DNA of 64,000 nt, taken from the NCBI GenBank assembly GCA_021014945.1, contig MU266380.1, positions 1-64,000 on the forward strand. The letters run 5' to 3'. Positions 1 to 10,164 of the stretch are shown here, one piece after another; positions within the stretch are counted from its first letter, which is position 1; the number at the start of each line of letters is the position of its first letter. The stretch is from Leucogyrophana mollusca. Taxonomy: Eukaryota; Basidiomycota; Agaricomycetes; Boletales. The notes under the pieces were generated by a model, which saw only the letters and a program-made list of their open reading frames with translations, had not been told where the DNA came from and made no database searches. Both the position numbers and the translations under genes were made by a program.

Positions 1-158
1 TATCGTGTATATTGAATTAATTTAATTTAAAGTCCGACGCGGGAAACACCGGTAAGACGGGATTGCACTTTCCCACGAATTACGGGGGCGGCAGAAACCT
101 TGACAAGCAAGGTAATCAAACCTAGCCAGAAGGGCTTTCTCATTGAACAAATTCAAAG

Positions 159-1037
159 CTACAAGTAACTAGTGTAGTTGTCGCTGTGTGCATCGGCGTA
201 ATTTTCGCCGAAGAACCCGACTGCGGGGACACAAGGTATGAGTAACACTGCCGGGATGATGACGAGGAATAGCACATACAGTCGGTGTGCTCTTTGAAGC
301 TCGTGTTCGGGTCGGAAGGGACAGCGACGGCAACGTTCGAGTAGGCCCAGGCAAGCGTGGCTTCAGAGCTCACAGGGATGCTTCCGTTGGTCCAGGCTCC
401 AAAGTAGGGTGAGATGCTAAACCAGATAGACGCAAGAATCAGAAACATACTAGTGCAGTTCTGGCAACGAAAGACCCATTTCCAGTGAGTGTCATTAACG
501 GTGGTGGAGGCCAAGTTAGTGACAGTAGGTCCAGCGTATGGGCTGCACATGGCTTATGAGTATCGGTTTACAACAGGGCGGAGGGATGTACGAACGAAGG
601 AGAGCCGTAGGTCCTGTGTAGGACAGTCAACTTAGCCGCGTAGCCAGGAAAGTAGAGGGGGGAAAGACCCACGATGCAAAACGAGTGGTAGATACGATGT
701 CATTTCCGTTAGGCCACCCAACAACGAGGAGATCACCTAGCATTGACCCGGAAAGCGCAAGGCCGATCCACTTCGCGTCGCTTGTCGCAACTATCTCTCC
801 GATGAACTCGGTAGACTTTTGCGAAAGAGGCGGGAACACGAGACCGTATGTGACGTTGTGGACGGGGTCCGTGTATCCTTCAAAGGTTATCCCATTGTCT
901 GGATCAGTGTAGCTTGAGGAGCTCTGTCCGAGAACTACGAGAGTATCTGAGTCAAATAAGTTGATCCTTAGACACTTCCCGAGAGACATACCAGAACCCG
1001 AGATGATAAAGCTAACAACCAGATACTTGAGGAACAT
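159..1037 (-). CDS. Secreted stand-alone CDH-type haem b cytochrome domain protein
   Basis: The protein matches the N-terminal cytochrome domain of cellobiose dehydrogenase along its whole length and stops where that domain ends, so there is no flavin dehydrogenase and no cellulose-binding module. Seen: signal peptide MFLKYLVVSFIISGSVLGQ after splicing an intron just inside the start; the YTDPDNGITFEGYTDPVHN strand; the axial Met in the SGSM-LGDLL segment; the axial His in the KEHTDFGFFG segment; the HWKWVFRCQNCT cysteine pair; end NYTSYL. Introns at complement(397..450) and complement(221..279) restore the family frame. The junction near 560-640 is not resolved. By family knowledge it would be an extracellular b-type electron carrier in lignocellulose attack, possibly feeding lytic polysaccharide monooxygenases; that partner is inference. 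Confidence 0.85.
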
Positions 1038-1730
1038 CGACAGTAGGCTTTCGAACTTTTGACGAGTAGCCCGTCACGTAAAGGCACAAGAGTATTTAAC
1101 TTCCCTACGAAAACACCCCAGCGAAAAATGAGCGACAATGCCCCGTCGGTATGCATGGGTGTGGAGCGCTGTTGCGAGATCGGACATAGTACCAGACTAG
1201 TCGTCGTCTTTCGCGTTCTCTTGGAGCAATAATCGCCGTATAAATCACTTCAGAAGGCGAGGAGAACCAGAGGGCTGTGGGGCGGATAGAAATCGGATGT
1301 GCCAATGCTCGTGACAGGACACACGCATGGGCGATCCTGAAAAGCAAAAAACCGAGAAAATCACGGAGAGTGAACGAGATGGGGTGGCAGTCAGTGACAG
1401 CTCCAGCACTTGCTGTTTCACAGTTTGGAATGACGACGAACAGAAGTCGGCAGCAAATCCGTTCTCTCCACAGGGAGAATATATGCTTCGAGGGAGGCGA
1501 GCAAACTGGTGATTGAATTTAGAATTAAGGACATGGTAATAATGCACGGAAAAATGACGAATGTAGAAGTGCAGAATGTTCGCAGATTGGGTGGAGAAAT
1601 TGCGGCGGGAAGGGAAAACGACGTTGAGAGGTAATGAGTACAGACGGACATTGGTCGGGATCCATAATCGTGTCGTGTAGCCTGTAGCACGTACTCTCGG
1701 TGGGAAGATGGTACGTGAATCACATTGACT

Positions 1731-2987
1731 TCATGCGGACTCCTTCGCAGATTGATTACGACGCCATTCTCTTTGATCTTCCTCGAAAGCTTGCACGTAA
1801 GGCTGATTGTACCAGAAGGCCAGTCAGACAACATCAAAATATGACAGTAAATAATCAGTGAATGGAGCGAAAATGTTGCAGAAGACCAAAGAGAAGCACG
1901 AGACGCGGGGGAAGGGCGGGGGATGGAAGAACGGGTTTCAACACTAACCGCTTTGTCTGCATCAGAAAGAGCTCTCCATCTCTTGCCGGCTTCAGCTGCA
2001 ATCCGAGCAGTTGCACAATCTGCGCGATTACCACTGCCTATGCTACGAATAGCGGCAGCATCTGGGGACTGACGGAATTCCTGGACAAATCTGCGCGAGG
2101 TAGTCAGAGAGGACGAGTTAAGAATAACTCTGAGCAGCAAGGACAAAACTAGGTGCGAACCTCAAGAATGATGTCAAAGGCTTGCGGTTCGACGATTGGG
2201 ATTGCCGAGGGCGGTGGATCTTGACTTTCCCCTCGTGTTTCCGGCGCTTGTTGATGGCACTAATAAGTCCCGGAGTAGCATTTTCCCAATATTCAGCTTG
2301 CTTTTTCAGATACTCGGCCTTCAGGGCCTCTTGCTCGTCAATGAAAGGCTGGGTGTATGCAAAATATCGGTCAGGCACCTGAGTAAACGCATTGAAACAA
2401 TATGATTAACCTGCTTTTCCTCGGCAGAGTAGCTCCTCCACACCGCTCCGGCGTTCCTAGAGAGGGCTTGTACATCTTCAAGTGACTTCGCATTCTCCTT
2501 TTGCCCATTGACAAATTTGGTGTGGAAGAGGATATACGCGTTAACGGGCCGAGTCGGAGGGAGACCGCTTTTAGGGACCTTTGGTACTGCTCGCATAGAC
2601 CATCGTCAACATCGCGACGTGTTTGATCGCTGGCCACGATCGTTACCCACCTGCCTTGGGCTTAGGCTTCGTGAGGGGTCGCCCTCGCTTCTTGGGTGCC
2701 GCTTTGGCTCTGGTGGGCGTCTTCGCGACAGCGCGTTTCGCTTTCGCAGCGGGTTTCTTCGCCGCAGGCTTCTTAGGCGCAGCTTTAGCTCGTGTCGTCG
2801 CTTTTGCCTTCGTCGTCGCCTTCGACTTGGCTACCGTTGCTGGGGCTTGGAGACGGGCCGTCGTGAGGAATGTACGACGCGTCACTGCGCTAGTGCTGCC
2901 ATTTACAACTATGGGCAGGACAGTACGGTTGATTAGCGTTGGCAAACGGTAACCCAGACGTCGTGTAAGAAGTGAAAACATGACCAT
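1731..2987 (-). CDS. Mitochondrial two-HMG-box DNA-packaging protein
   Basis: Five exons (2987-2651, 2586-2411, 2348-2161, 2129-1949, 1802-1731) give an exact 317-residue protein. The first about 45 residues are Arg/Ser/Thr-rich without acids (MVMFSLLTRRLGYRLP), like a mitochondrial targeting peptide. Next comes a Lys/Ala/Pro-rich stretch resembling a histone H1 tail and ending in an AT-hook-like KKRGRPL. HMG box 1 runs from the PPTRPVNAYILFHTKF motif to AEEKQPFIDEQEALKAEYL; box 2 ends SDADKAPYVQAFEEDQREW. This two-box plan is that of Abf2/TFAM-type nucleoid proteins, which bend and compact mtDNA. The start could also be the Met two codons later. The gene diverges from MED8. Mitochondrial location is inferred from the leader; a nuclear HMG protein is the alternative. 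Confidence 0.82.
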
Positions 2988-3068
2988 AGATATGTCTTGC
3001 AAAATTGGGGAAGAACTCAAACAGGAGGAAGTGTAACACTGTAAATCATTGTCACAGAATGCTTCCAT

Positions 3069-3080
3069 GTCACACGTGAC
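3069..3080. promoter_or_regulatory. E-box palindrome in the HMG-box/MED8 divergent promoter
   Basis: The 179-bp gap between the two divergent start codons (2987 and 3167) holds the near-palindrome GTCACACGTGAC with the E-box core CACGTG at 3073-3078. CACGTG is the classical site of Cbf1-type bHLH proteins in fungi. Position in a short shared promoter makes a regulatory role plausible, but the match is short. Confidence 0.35.
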
Positions 3081-3166
3081 AGTTCGTTTGCTCTTGCTTG
3101 GCAACAGCCCCATGCCACTACGCCTGGAGAATTACCAAATTCAAACACCAACTTTTGGCCATCAAA

Positions 3167-4006
3167 ATGTCTACAGGACCTCAACTCGTCTTCGATCCGA
3201 CGTCGCTTCCCATTGCACAGCTAGAATCGCTTAAGTTCAAGGCAAATCAGATCATCGAGTCTATCCAGGCTCTGCAACGCACAGTCGAAGTTGGTGGACA
3301 GAATGTCATGCCTTCATGGCCGGATCTGCTCTCCAAGTACAATGTCATCTTATCCCAGACTCACAGCTTCTCTTCATCCCTAGTTGCACCCCCAACGCAG
3401 TCCCAGCAGTCCAAGATGGGCGCTAGTCCTTATGAGAGGATAGCCCTTCATCCCAGCGTTGGCATGACAGATGCTCAACTCGACAACGAACTTATCCCTC
3501 TGCTACGCAACCAGCAAACAACGGACGTTTTACGGATGGAAAACGCAACCGTAAGGCGACTTGCAGAGTGCATGTCCACGCGTGGGGCAATACAAACCTC
3601 CGGAATCCAGAACAGCCAGCCTGCGGGCCCCGCAGCCCGGACGACGCACGAAGATGTCTTGCGAGAATGTGAAGAGATCCGCGGTGCGCATGATCGCCGC
3701 GTAGAGCGCGCGGTGAGAGCTGTGACGATGCTCAAAGATAAATTCGAATGGAAACAGCGTGTGGAGGTGGAGGTAGAAGAGCCGGAGGAGCTTGACTGGG
3801 ATCCACGTACGAGGAAGGAGCAGGAAGATGTGCAAATGATAAATGGAGAGGACATCAATGTAAATGGCGACGCAGATGAAGAGGGGCAAAGCAGCGACGA
3901 AGAAGATCTGGTAGAGGGCGAGCTCGCGGGTGACGATGCCCAAACCCCGGTAGCAACACCATCTGCCGTGGACATCGATATGGGCACAGCTCCGACTAAC
4001 AACTGA
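3167..4006 (+). CDS. MED8: Mediator complex subunit 8
   Basis: Single-exon gene for a 279-residue protein. Mediator subunit 8 sits in the head module and links RNA polymerase II to activators in the nucleus. Seen: N-terminal helical region with QLESLKFKANQIIESIQALQ and PSWPDLLSKYNVILSQ, which is the conserved Med8 core, then SPYERIALHP, LIPLLRNQQTTDVLRMEN, and a strongly acidic C-terminal tail (EEGQSSDEEDLVEGE). The start at MSTGPQLVF was preferred over an in-frame Met 23 codons upstream because Med8 homology begins here and the upstream residues look like 5' leader. It diverges from the HMG-box gene and converges with the next gene, about 124 bp between stops. Confidence 0.9.
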   Translation: MSTGPQLVFDPTSLPIAQLESLKFKANQIIESIQALQRTVEVGGQNVMPSWPDLLSKYNVILSQTHSFSSSLVAPPTQSQQSKMGASPYERIALHPSVGMTDAQLDNELIPLLRNQQTTDVLRMENATVRRLAECMSTRGAIQTSGIQNSQPAGPAARTTHEDVLRECEEIRGAHDRRVERAVRAVTMLKDKFEWKQRVEVEVEEPEELDWDPRTRKEQEDVQMINGEDINVNGDADEEGQSSDEEDLVEGELAGDDAQTPVATPSAVDIDMGTAPTNN

Positions 4007-4130
4007 AATATCACCGTTGTACGTCCTACTGCACCTAATAACTTTCCTAGAACTATTGACATTCCATTTCCTTGTAATCTTTCATAAGTGCACACCCCGG
4101 TATATCAACATTGCCTCACTGCTCCTTTCG

Positions 4131-5340
4131 CTAGTAACACGGTGCATCTTTGAGCGCCTCCACACACTTCGGCAATATTTCCCTTGCCCATATCGCTTTT
4201 CCTCGAATGTCTTCAGTCTCACCGGCCCTCTTTTCGTCTGCCAATACGATCAGTGCCAAGAATAGCGTATACCACATTCTCTTCGTGCGCTGGCGCGGGA
4301 AAACAATCAACGGTCCTCCCCCGGCCTCAGAGTACCCCTCGCTCAGCGCTGTACTCGGGCCAGGTGGCATGAAAAACGCCTCGAGGAGTGGATCACCCCA
4401 CAATGCGCGCGAAAATGTAGGGAGGACATAGGCGATATCGATATCCGCCTCTGTCTCCCCAGATGTGACAGAGACGAAGACATCCTCCTGGGACCCTGTT
4501 AACCAGACGAGGCAAGGCACTTCCGCATCATCGAACAAGAAAGACCCGAACGCGCGGGAGAGATATCGACGGATATCTTCTCCCGGAAGCCCTTCAAGCT
4601 CCTCCACTTCGGAAAGCAGCTCTTCAAATAGCGCTGTGAAGGTATCCTGCCAGCTGTAGCAAGCTGGATCTGTGGGCGTGGACCCGTCTGGGAGGGGCAA
4701 ACCGAACCAGTCGTTCTGCAAACTGTGGAGCGATTGAAGATAGGATCCGAGGCGGAGGTCAATCAGTGCTTCTTGCTTGGGGGTAAGGGCGGCTCGTGAG
4801 AGAGGTTGCGCTGGTGCATCAGTCGTCCGAGGGATGCTGAGGAGGAGGTATTGGAATGGGAAGCTAGCCAGGGAAATGTCGAGTGCTTGGGGTACTGGGA
4901 CAGGAACTCTGGCGTTTTTGTGGATGAGAGCGAGGATGTTTTGTACAGTTGGAAGCGGGAGAGGATGTAGGGCGGGACATGGGTCTGGTGCAGGCGCGGA
5001 AGCAAGGAGTATATATGCAGAGATGGAGAGGGAGATTAAGTATGACTTGATAGTAGGGGTGTAGCTGGGACGACTGTAAGCTTCGAGTGGTGAATTGCCT
5101 TAATATGAAGGGGTTTGCACACCTATATCCTTGGTTTTCAAGCTCGCTAAAGGATAAGATTGTGTTTCGCTCATCACTTCCATCATGGTGGGTATTGATG
5201 ATGGCCTGTGCTTGTTGAAACGTCACACTTATACCTTGATCGTTCATTCCTCCACGTTGAACAGCTGGTAGGAGCAGCAGTGATTTGTGACCGGGACGTC
5301 GAATGTCAATTTCACGAAGTGATCGCGATAGTGACTCCAC
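4131..5340 (-). CDS. Uncharacterised protein, two exons
   Basis: I do not recognise the family. A first exon beginning MESLSRSLREIDIRRPGHK joins, across an intron at complement(5099..5234), to one open frame that runs without a stop to 4131 and ends VEALKDAPCY. The protein would be about 350 residues. The N-terminal half has a hydrophobic stretch (SYLISLSISAYILLASAPAP), followed by leucine-rich helical segments (TVQNILALIHKNARVPVP) and an acidic stretch (FEELLSEVEELEGLPGEDI). No in-frame ATG exists in the long exon, which supports the upstream exon as the start. Codon use and frame length argue for a real gene. Convergent with MED8. Confidence 0.6.
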
Positions 5341-5623
5341 CCCGAAACGCCAGATGTGTCAACAGAGATTGCGTATACTACTATTCAGACTATTCTAATC
5401 CATACACGTGTTTTCGGTGTAATCAAACAAAAATACGGCGACAAAGAATCCTCTCTCCCCTATATCGTGTATTTGCAGCTCATTGGCCCGCTTACTGGGG
5501 GCCAGCAGGCGAGGCAATGTGTTCTTCTATCACTGGTGCGACATGGTTCGGTGATGCCCTCCTTTTCACAGTTACGCTACCGTCCTGTTGGGGGAGGAGG
5601 GGAGGTCATCAGGAATCGAGCAT

Positions 5624-6798
5624 TTAATTAGCGATCAGGGAGCGCACCTCATTTCCGAAGTAAGATGCCTCAGCCATGTGGCAGAAAAGCCCTACTTCGA
5701 CGACGCCAGTCAGCATCTTTATCCTGGCCATGATCTTCGGAACACCCGCACAAAGGTCAGGGGGGGATTGTAATCGAGAAAGCACGTAAAATCGAGTTGA
5801 TGAATAGGACAATCAACACTTCAGAAATCAAGACAGACCGTGTACGGATCCTTCATGTCTTCCCGCGAAAATGGCGCATCAATGATGAAATTTCCGTTGT
5901 CAGATACGACGGGACCGGCTTTAGCTTTGGCCATGCGAAGAGTGGCGTTAGGTGAGCCGAGAACGTGCTGCAAATTTTGGAGAACCTTGGCGTAGGCGAA
6001 GGGGACGACCTCGATTGGGACGCCTGCGGTGAACTGGAGGCGACGGGCCATGAGTTGAGCAAGCTGCGGTGACATAGAGTACTCACGTTTTGCCCAAGGT
6101 ACTCCACGTTCTTGCGGTAGTCAGCAACGAGGATGAAACTGGAGGCAGGTGAGTATAGCGAAGAAAGAAGTTCGCCTCAGCTCACGTCTTGGCTGCCTCT
6201 GCCAGAACCTTCTCCCGCAGGTGACATGCTCCGCCACCCTTGATACAGTTCAACTCAGTGTCAACCCTGTAGTGTTTAACTTAACATCCATATATTCAGT
6301 GGTCGGGCATCATCACTTACTCGTCAGCACCGTCGATCGTTACATCAATGGTGGGGTACTGATCGACATCGCCAAGATTCAGTTTCGACATGACAATGAG
6401 CTCTTTTGATTGAAATCCTGTGGGGATGAAAACACGATCTTTGTTTAACTCATTCCCTTGGGTGACGATGCGTTCAACGACATATGGCACGGTTGAGCCT
6501 GCAAGCCAACATTGGTATGAGCGAATAGGGGGGGAGATGGAAAACGCACCTGAACCTATACCGATGATCTTTGGAAGGGTCTTGTGTAAAAACTATCGCT
6601 GTCACAACCACGGCGAAACTTACCTTGTGTTCTGGAAGTATGTGTTTGTCGACAGCGGTATAGGCAGCAAGTCTCTTGGACTGCTCGATGACGGACAGGT
6701 TCTTCGCAGCTGGTTCGCAGCGGTGGGTGTCAATATAGCATCATCGCAGAAATGTTCAAATACATACTGATGGGTAGAGCACCTGTTGATACGGGCAT
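5624..6798 (-). CDS. RKI1: Ribose-5-phosphate isomerase A
   Basis: Interconverts ribose 5-phosphate and ribulose 5-phosphate in the cytosolic non-oxidative pentose phosphate pathway. At least seven exons. In order: [40 protein letters not shown] (phosphate-binding loop), [32 protein letters not shown] (catalytic Asp-Gly-Ala-Asp region), [69 protein letters not shown] and [20 protein letters not shown]. All key motifs are present. The C-terminus is short: after YFGNE it reads VRSLIAN and stops, where most relatives continue with a DGSV-type strand. It diverges from TFB5, 636 bp between start codons. Confidence 0.93.
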
Positions 6799-7434
6799 GG
6801 TGACAGGTTTAGGGATGGGAGTTTCTCTTCAGCCACAAACCATGTCCCAGTCCATATATCAATCGTCGCGAGAGCGGCGGCGCATTACAGTCCGGGGCAT
6901 GCACAGGGAACAAGCAGATGATGTCGTTAGCTAAGATCGTTTCGTAGTTTTGGAACAGCATTAGGCTGGCACTATCTTGGACTCCTTGTCTCTCGGGAGT
7001 TAATGTCCCATGCGGGCAGATAGTGCGCCAGGCCGAGCACCGCAATCAAAATGACTCACACAAGTTCAACGGATGGCAAGGGCATTCCAGCAGTGGTGAA
7101 TGCTCGGCGGGCGTAGTCGAGAAGGTGAATTCGAAGGGGAGGTATGCGCAGGAGCATATAAATATCCCGGTCAACCCAGAGCTCGAAGCACTGATTGGGA
7201 CAAGCTCTTTTGCTTACGACCGTCATCCGTCATCCGACTATTTACTCAGGCTCCGGCACTGGTTACACGCCCACCGCCTCTTTCTAGGCTACATTTCACG
7301 GAAACGCTGAGAATTGATAGCCTACTTTCTCATATTCGGATCGCTCTGGGAACTCATAAGCAGCACCGCTCGGACCGCGCGCTCTCAGTACCTTTTGGTT
7401 GGTCGACCGCTTACAGAGTTAGGTGCGAGCTAAG

Positions 7435-7821
7435 ATGAGAGCCATCAAAGGTGCGCACCAATCCAATCGTTTTTTCGTGCTCGTGCGTCCTAACTAATAC
7501 ATCAGGCATCCTTTTGACATGGTACGTGGAATCTTGACGACCACTTGGGTGACCGTCTGAGACCGCTCTCAATGGTACCAGTGACTCTGCTGTTAAGCAG
7601 ATCCTACTCACTATGAACGAAAAAGCTCCTTTCGTCATCGAAGATCTCGACGAGTTCCATCTGGTCATCAAAGCTGACGAGGAGTACAGGGTGCGAAGGG
7701 AGCTTGAAGCTGAGGTATGCCTCTCCGATGTAGTTTCGCCAAAAGCCATTTCGTCACATCTGATGCGTGGCTTGCTTAATTATAGTTGGAGAAGAACACT
7801 TACAGCTTAGAGGCCAACTAG
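7435..7821 (+). CDS. TFB5: TFIIH subunit TFB5 (GTF2H5/TTDA-like)
   Basis: A 66-residue protein, the usual size of this smallest core TFIIH subunit, which stabilises the p52-XPB pair for transcription initiation and nucleotide excision repair. Four exons: 7435-7450, 7506-7521, 7582-7714, 7786-7821, the first two only 16 nt each. The spliced product begins MRAIKGILLTCDSAVKQILL, continues NEKAPFVIEDLDEFHLVIKA and ends LEKNTYSLEAN. The CD-x-A-x-KQ motif and the acidic IEDLDEFH strand match the family. Gene finders that ignore tiny exons would start it wrongly at the internal Met at 7613. Start chosen because the MRAIKG opening is conserved. Confidence 0.92.
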
Positions 7822-10164
7822 ATTCCTCTCCGCGCCAAGCCCAATAATCTCAAGGTATCGAGTTGCAATCACTTAGGTCGACCAAACAAACCTGTCGGGG
7901 GGTGACTTTGGTGGGTATAGACAGGTAACTTTTGTTGAGATGGGCTACATCCAATAATGCGCTGATCTCTGTTGGACGAACACACTTGAGAATGGAAGAA
8001 GGCTATCTCAGACTCGGGAAGGCACTGTTTCATCCAATCCCGGAGTATATTGCATTGAACAATCGCCTACGGATGTTCCTCTCCCTTTATCTGCTTGCAC
8101 TAAAATCTTCAAGACCACTGGATGACTTTCTGTGGGATTTGAGACTGCGGCTCAAACCTTGTCGGTGGAGTTCTGCCGCACGGGATACAACAATCGGCAA
8201 AATCCATAGGGTGATTCGATTCTGGGCCTGGCACGGTTTGCGACCGAACTTCACCAAAAAGGCGAAGGCGCATGGACCCTGTGAAAACAGCTTCAAAATG
8301 TGTTCTAAAGTCTGACGGAAGACGGTTTCAACTTCCCTTAGTCTGGAAGGGTGGGTCGACCCCTCCAAATTGTGGTCTAAGAGTACCCCTTCTCATAGGC
8401 TGGAGTGGAACTTTTCGATGTGCAATATCGGCAAACGTCTTTGCGTGACGGGGGTGATGGTTGATCCTGGGCAGTTGTCCGCCGTTAGAAAGGTGCCACT
8501 CGCGGCCGGAGCTGGGTTGCGCCTCGGGTCGTCACGAGCACCTGTCGGGCTGTCGGCACTGCCGACGACGTCTAGGGAGCATAAACCCCACATGTCGCGC
8601 CTCCCTCTAACCCCGGCTTCCCCAGCTATAGATCACCAGGTATACGACCACCGCATCTTCCCAGACAGCTGAGCTGACTCCCTTTTTTATGTAGTACATA
8701 AACACTTGCAATTGCTGCTAAAACCCATCCTTGTTTCAGGCGCCCTCGCTGCGGGGGCTACCGCTCAGTTGTCCTTAACGAGTTTCCGCCCATCAAGTGG
8801 ATGAAGAACAACTATGGATGGGGCCCATCGATTTCAACGATGTGGATGGTACAGCCGGGAATAAAAAGTGGCATGGGTATGCTTATGATGAGCCGCGTGC
8901 CAGCCGCAATTTCACGTCCCCTGCCAACAAACATGTCAAGTCGTTTACCTTCTTCCGCCGTAGAGGTGACACTGCGCCAACAGTGCTCCTTTTCCGGTAG
9001 CCTGGACGCGAACGCACACCCAAAACCAGGTGTTCGGTAGGTTGGTTGCTGCAGTGCATGTAGCCTACACCTGGCAACCTAATTCGACTTTTTTTCAGGT
9101 CCTGGAAGCAGCGCAGTTCTGGACCTCGGTTCCCAATTATTGAGCGGATGAGCATGTCCGGAAGGATCACTGGGGGGTATCCTCGTTTCGAGCTATGACT
9201 TATCCCGATGGTCATGTCGGTAAGCTCTGATTCCGTTGTCATAGGTTTAATAACTCGGTTTCGCTCGCCGATGCAGATGAACTTCTAAGAGACGGTGGCA
9301 TAGGTTTGTCGCCACTTTCCAATCCAGAATATTGAGCTGCACAGTGCATGCACGCTACAGAATTAAGCAGATTGTCGGATCACCCAAGCTCGTTCGACAA
9401 TATTGTACCCGGATCTACATACATAAGTTATATCGGAAGTGTCAAGCGCAACTTCATTACATATAAGTAAGACGACACATCAGTATAAGCCAACGTCCAA
9501 TATAAAAATGCAGTCACTCGGCGTAAGTATTCCTCTTGCATTCCTCACCTCAAACCTTGATGGAGAGGTTCATAAGGATGTGAACTGCAAGTTCATATGC
9601 TTGCCGAGGGTGAAAAGATGGGTTTGAATTGACTACGCCTTCTATCAATCCATTTCAAGGTCAGTGAATAATCATGTTGTGGTGTTTGACGCAGCCTTAC
9701 CTATACTTAGGGATCCTGAGACGCCTGAGAACCTCCGTCAATCCTGATCCCTGATGTTATATCCTTGGCTCGACCGAGCAGGCCTCACTGTGCTAGGGTC
9801 GAAGCTTCAAGCGCCAAGTGCAGCAGAATATGTACTGCTACTAGTAATTCCTTGCATTCGCGGTTGCCCCGTCACTGGCCTGGTGACTCGTCGGAGGCGG
9901 ACCGGGGAGCCGTCATAGTTGTTGCGAGCCACGACGGAGGAAGTGGGCACTGCAGTTACGTTCACGGCGCTTGCAGTGTTCGGCTATGCGTCCATTCAGG
10001 TCCATCCGCGTTTTCATCATTGACATGAACCAAGTTAGATTTAAGCGCTGGTGAGTACTTCAGTCCTTCTAATTACAGCCCACCAGCCGTGAGTCCATCT
10101 AATAGCATTTCTTGTTGAAATCAATTCGGTTTTCGCCTCACGTTACTTATTTTCGTTTCGATAG
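7822..10164. other. Spacer without a recognised gene
   Basis: I find no family match on either strand. A stretch near 8797-8998 encodes TSPANKHVKSFTFFRRR in an open frame of 67 codons, and a piece at about 8730-8790 reads like a secretion leader (SGALAAGATAQLSL); these may be remains of a secreted-protein gene, but no intact reading frame joins them. The base just before the WD40 start at 10165 forms a TAG, so a 5' leader intron acceptor there is possible. Confidence 0.4.

Noticed and set aside
2379..2410. 32-nt intron in the HMG-box gene
   Set aside because: Too short and it leaves extra residues; the acceptor at 2349 restores EEKQPFIDEQ, the normal HMG-box sequence.
5099..5146. Small middle exon in the gene at 4131-5340
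   Set aside because: It would need a 24-nt intron, too short; a single 136-nt intron gives the same frame.
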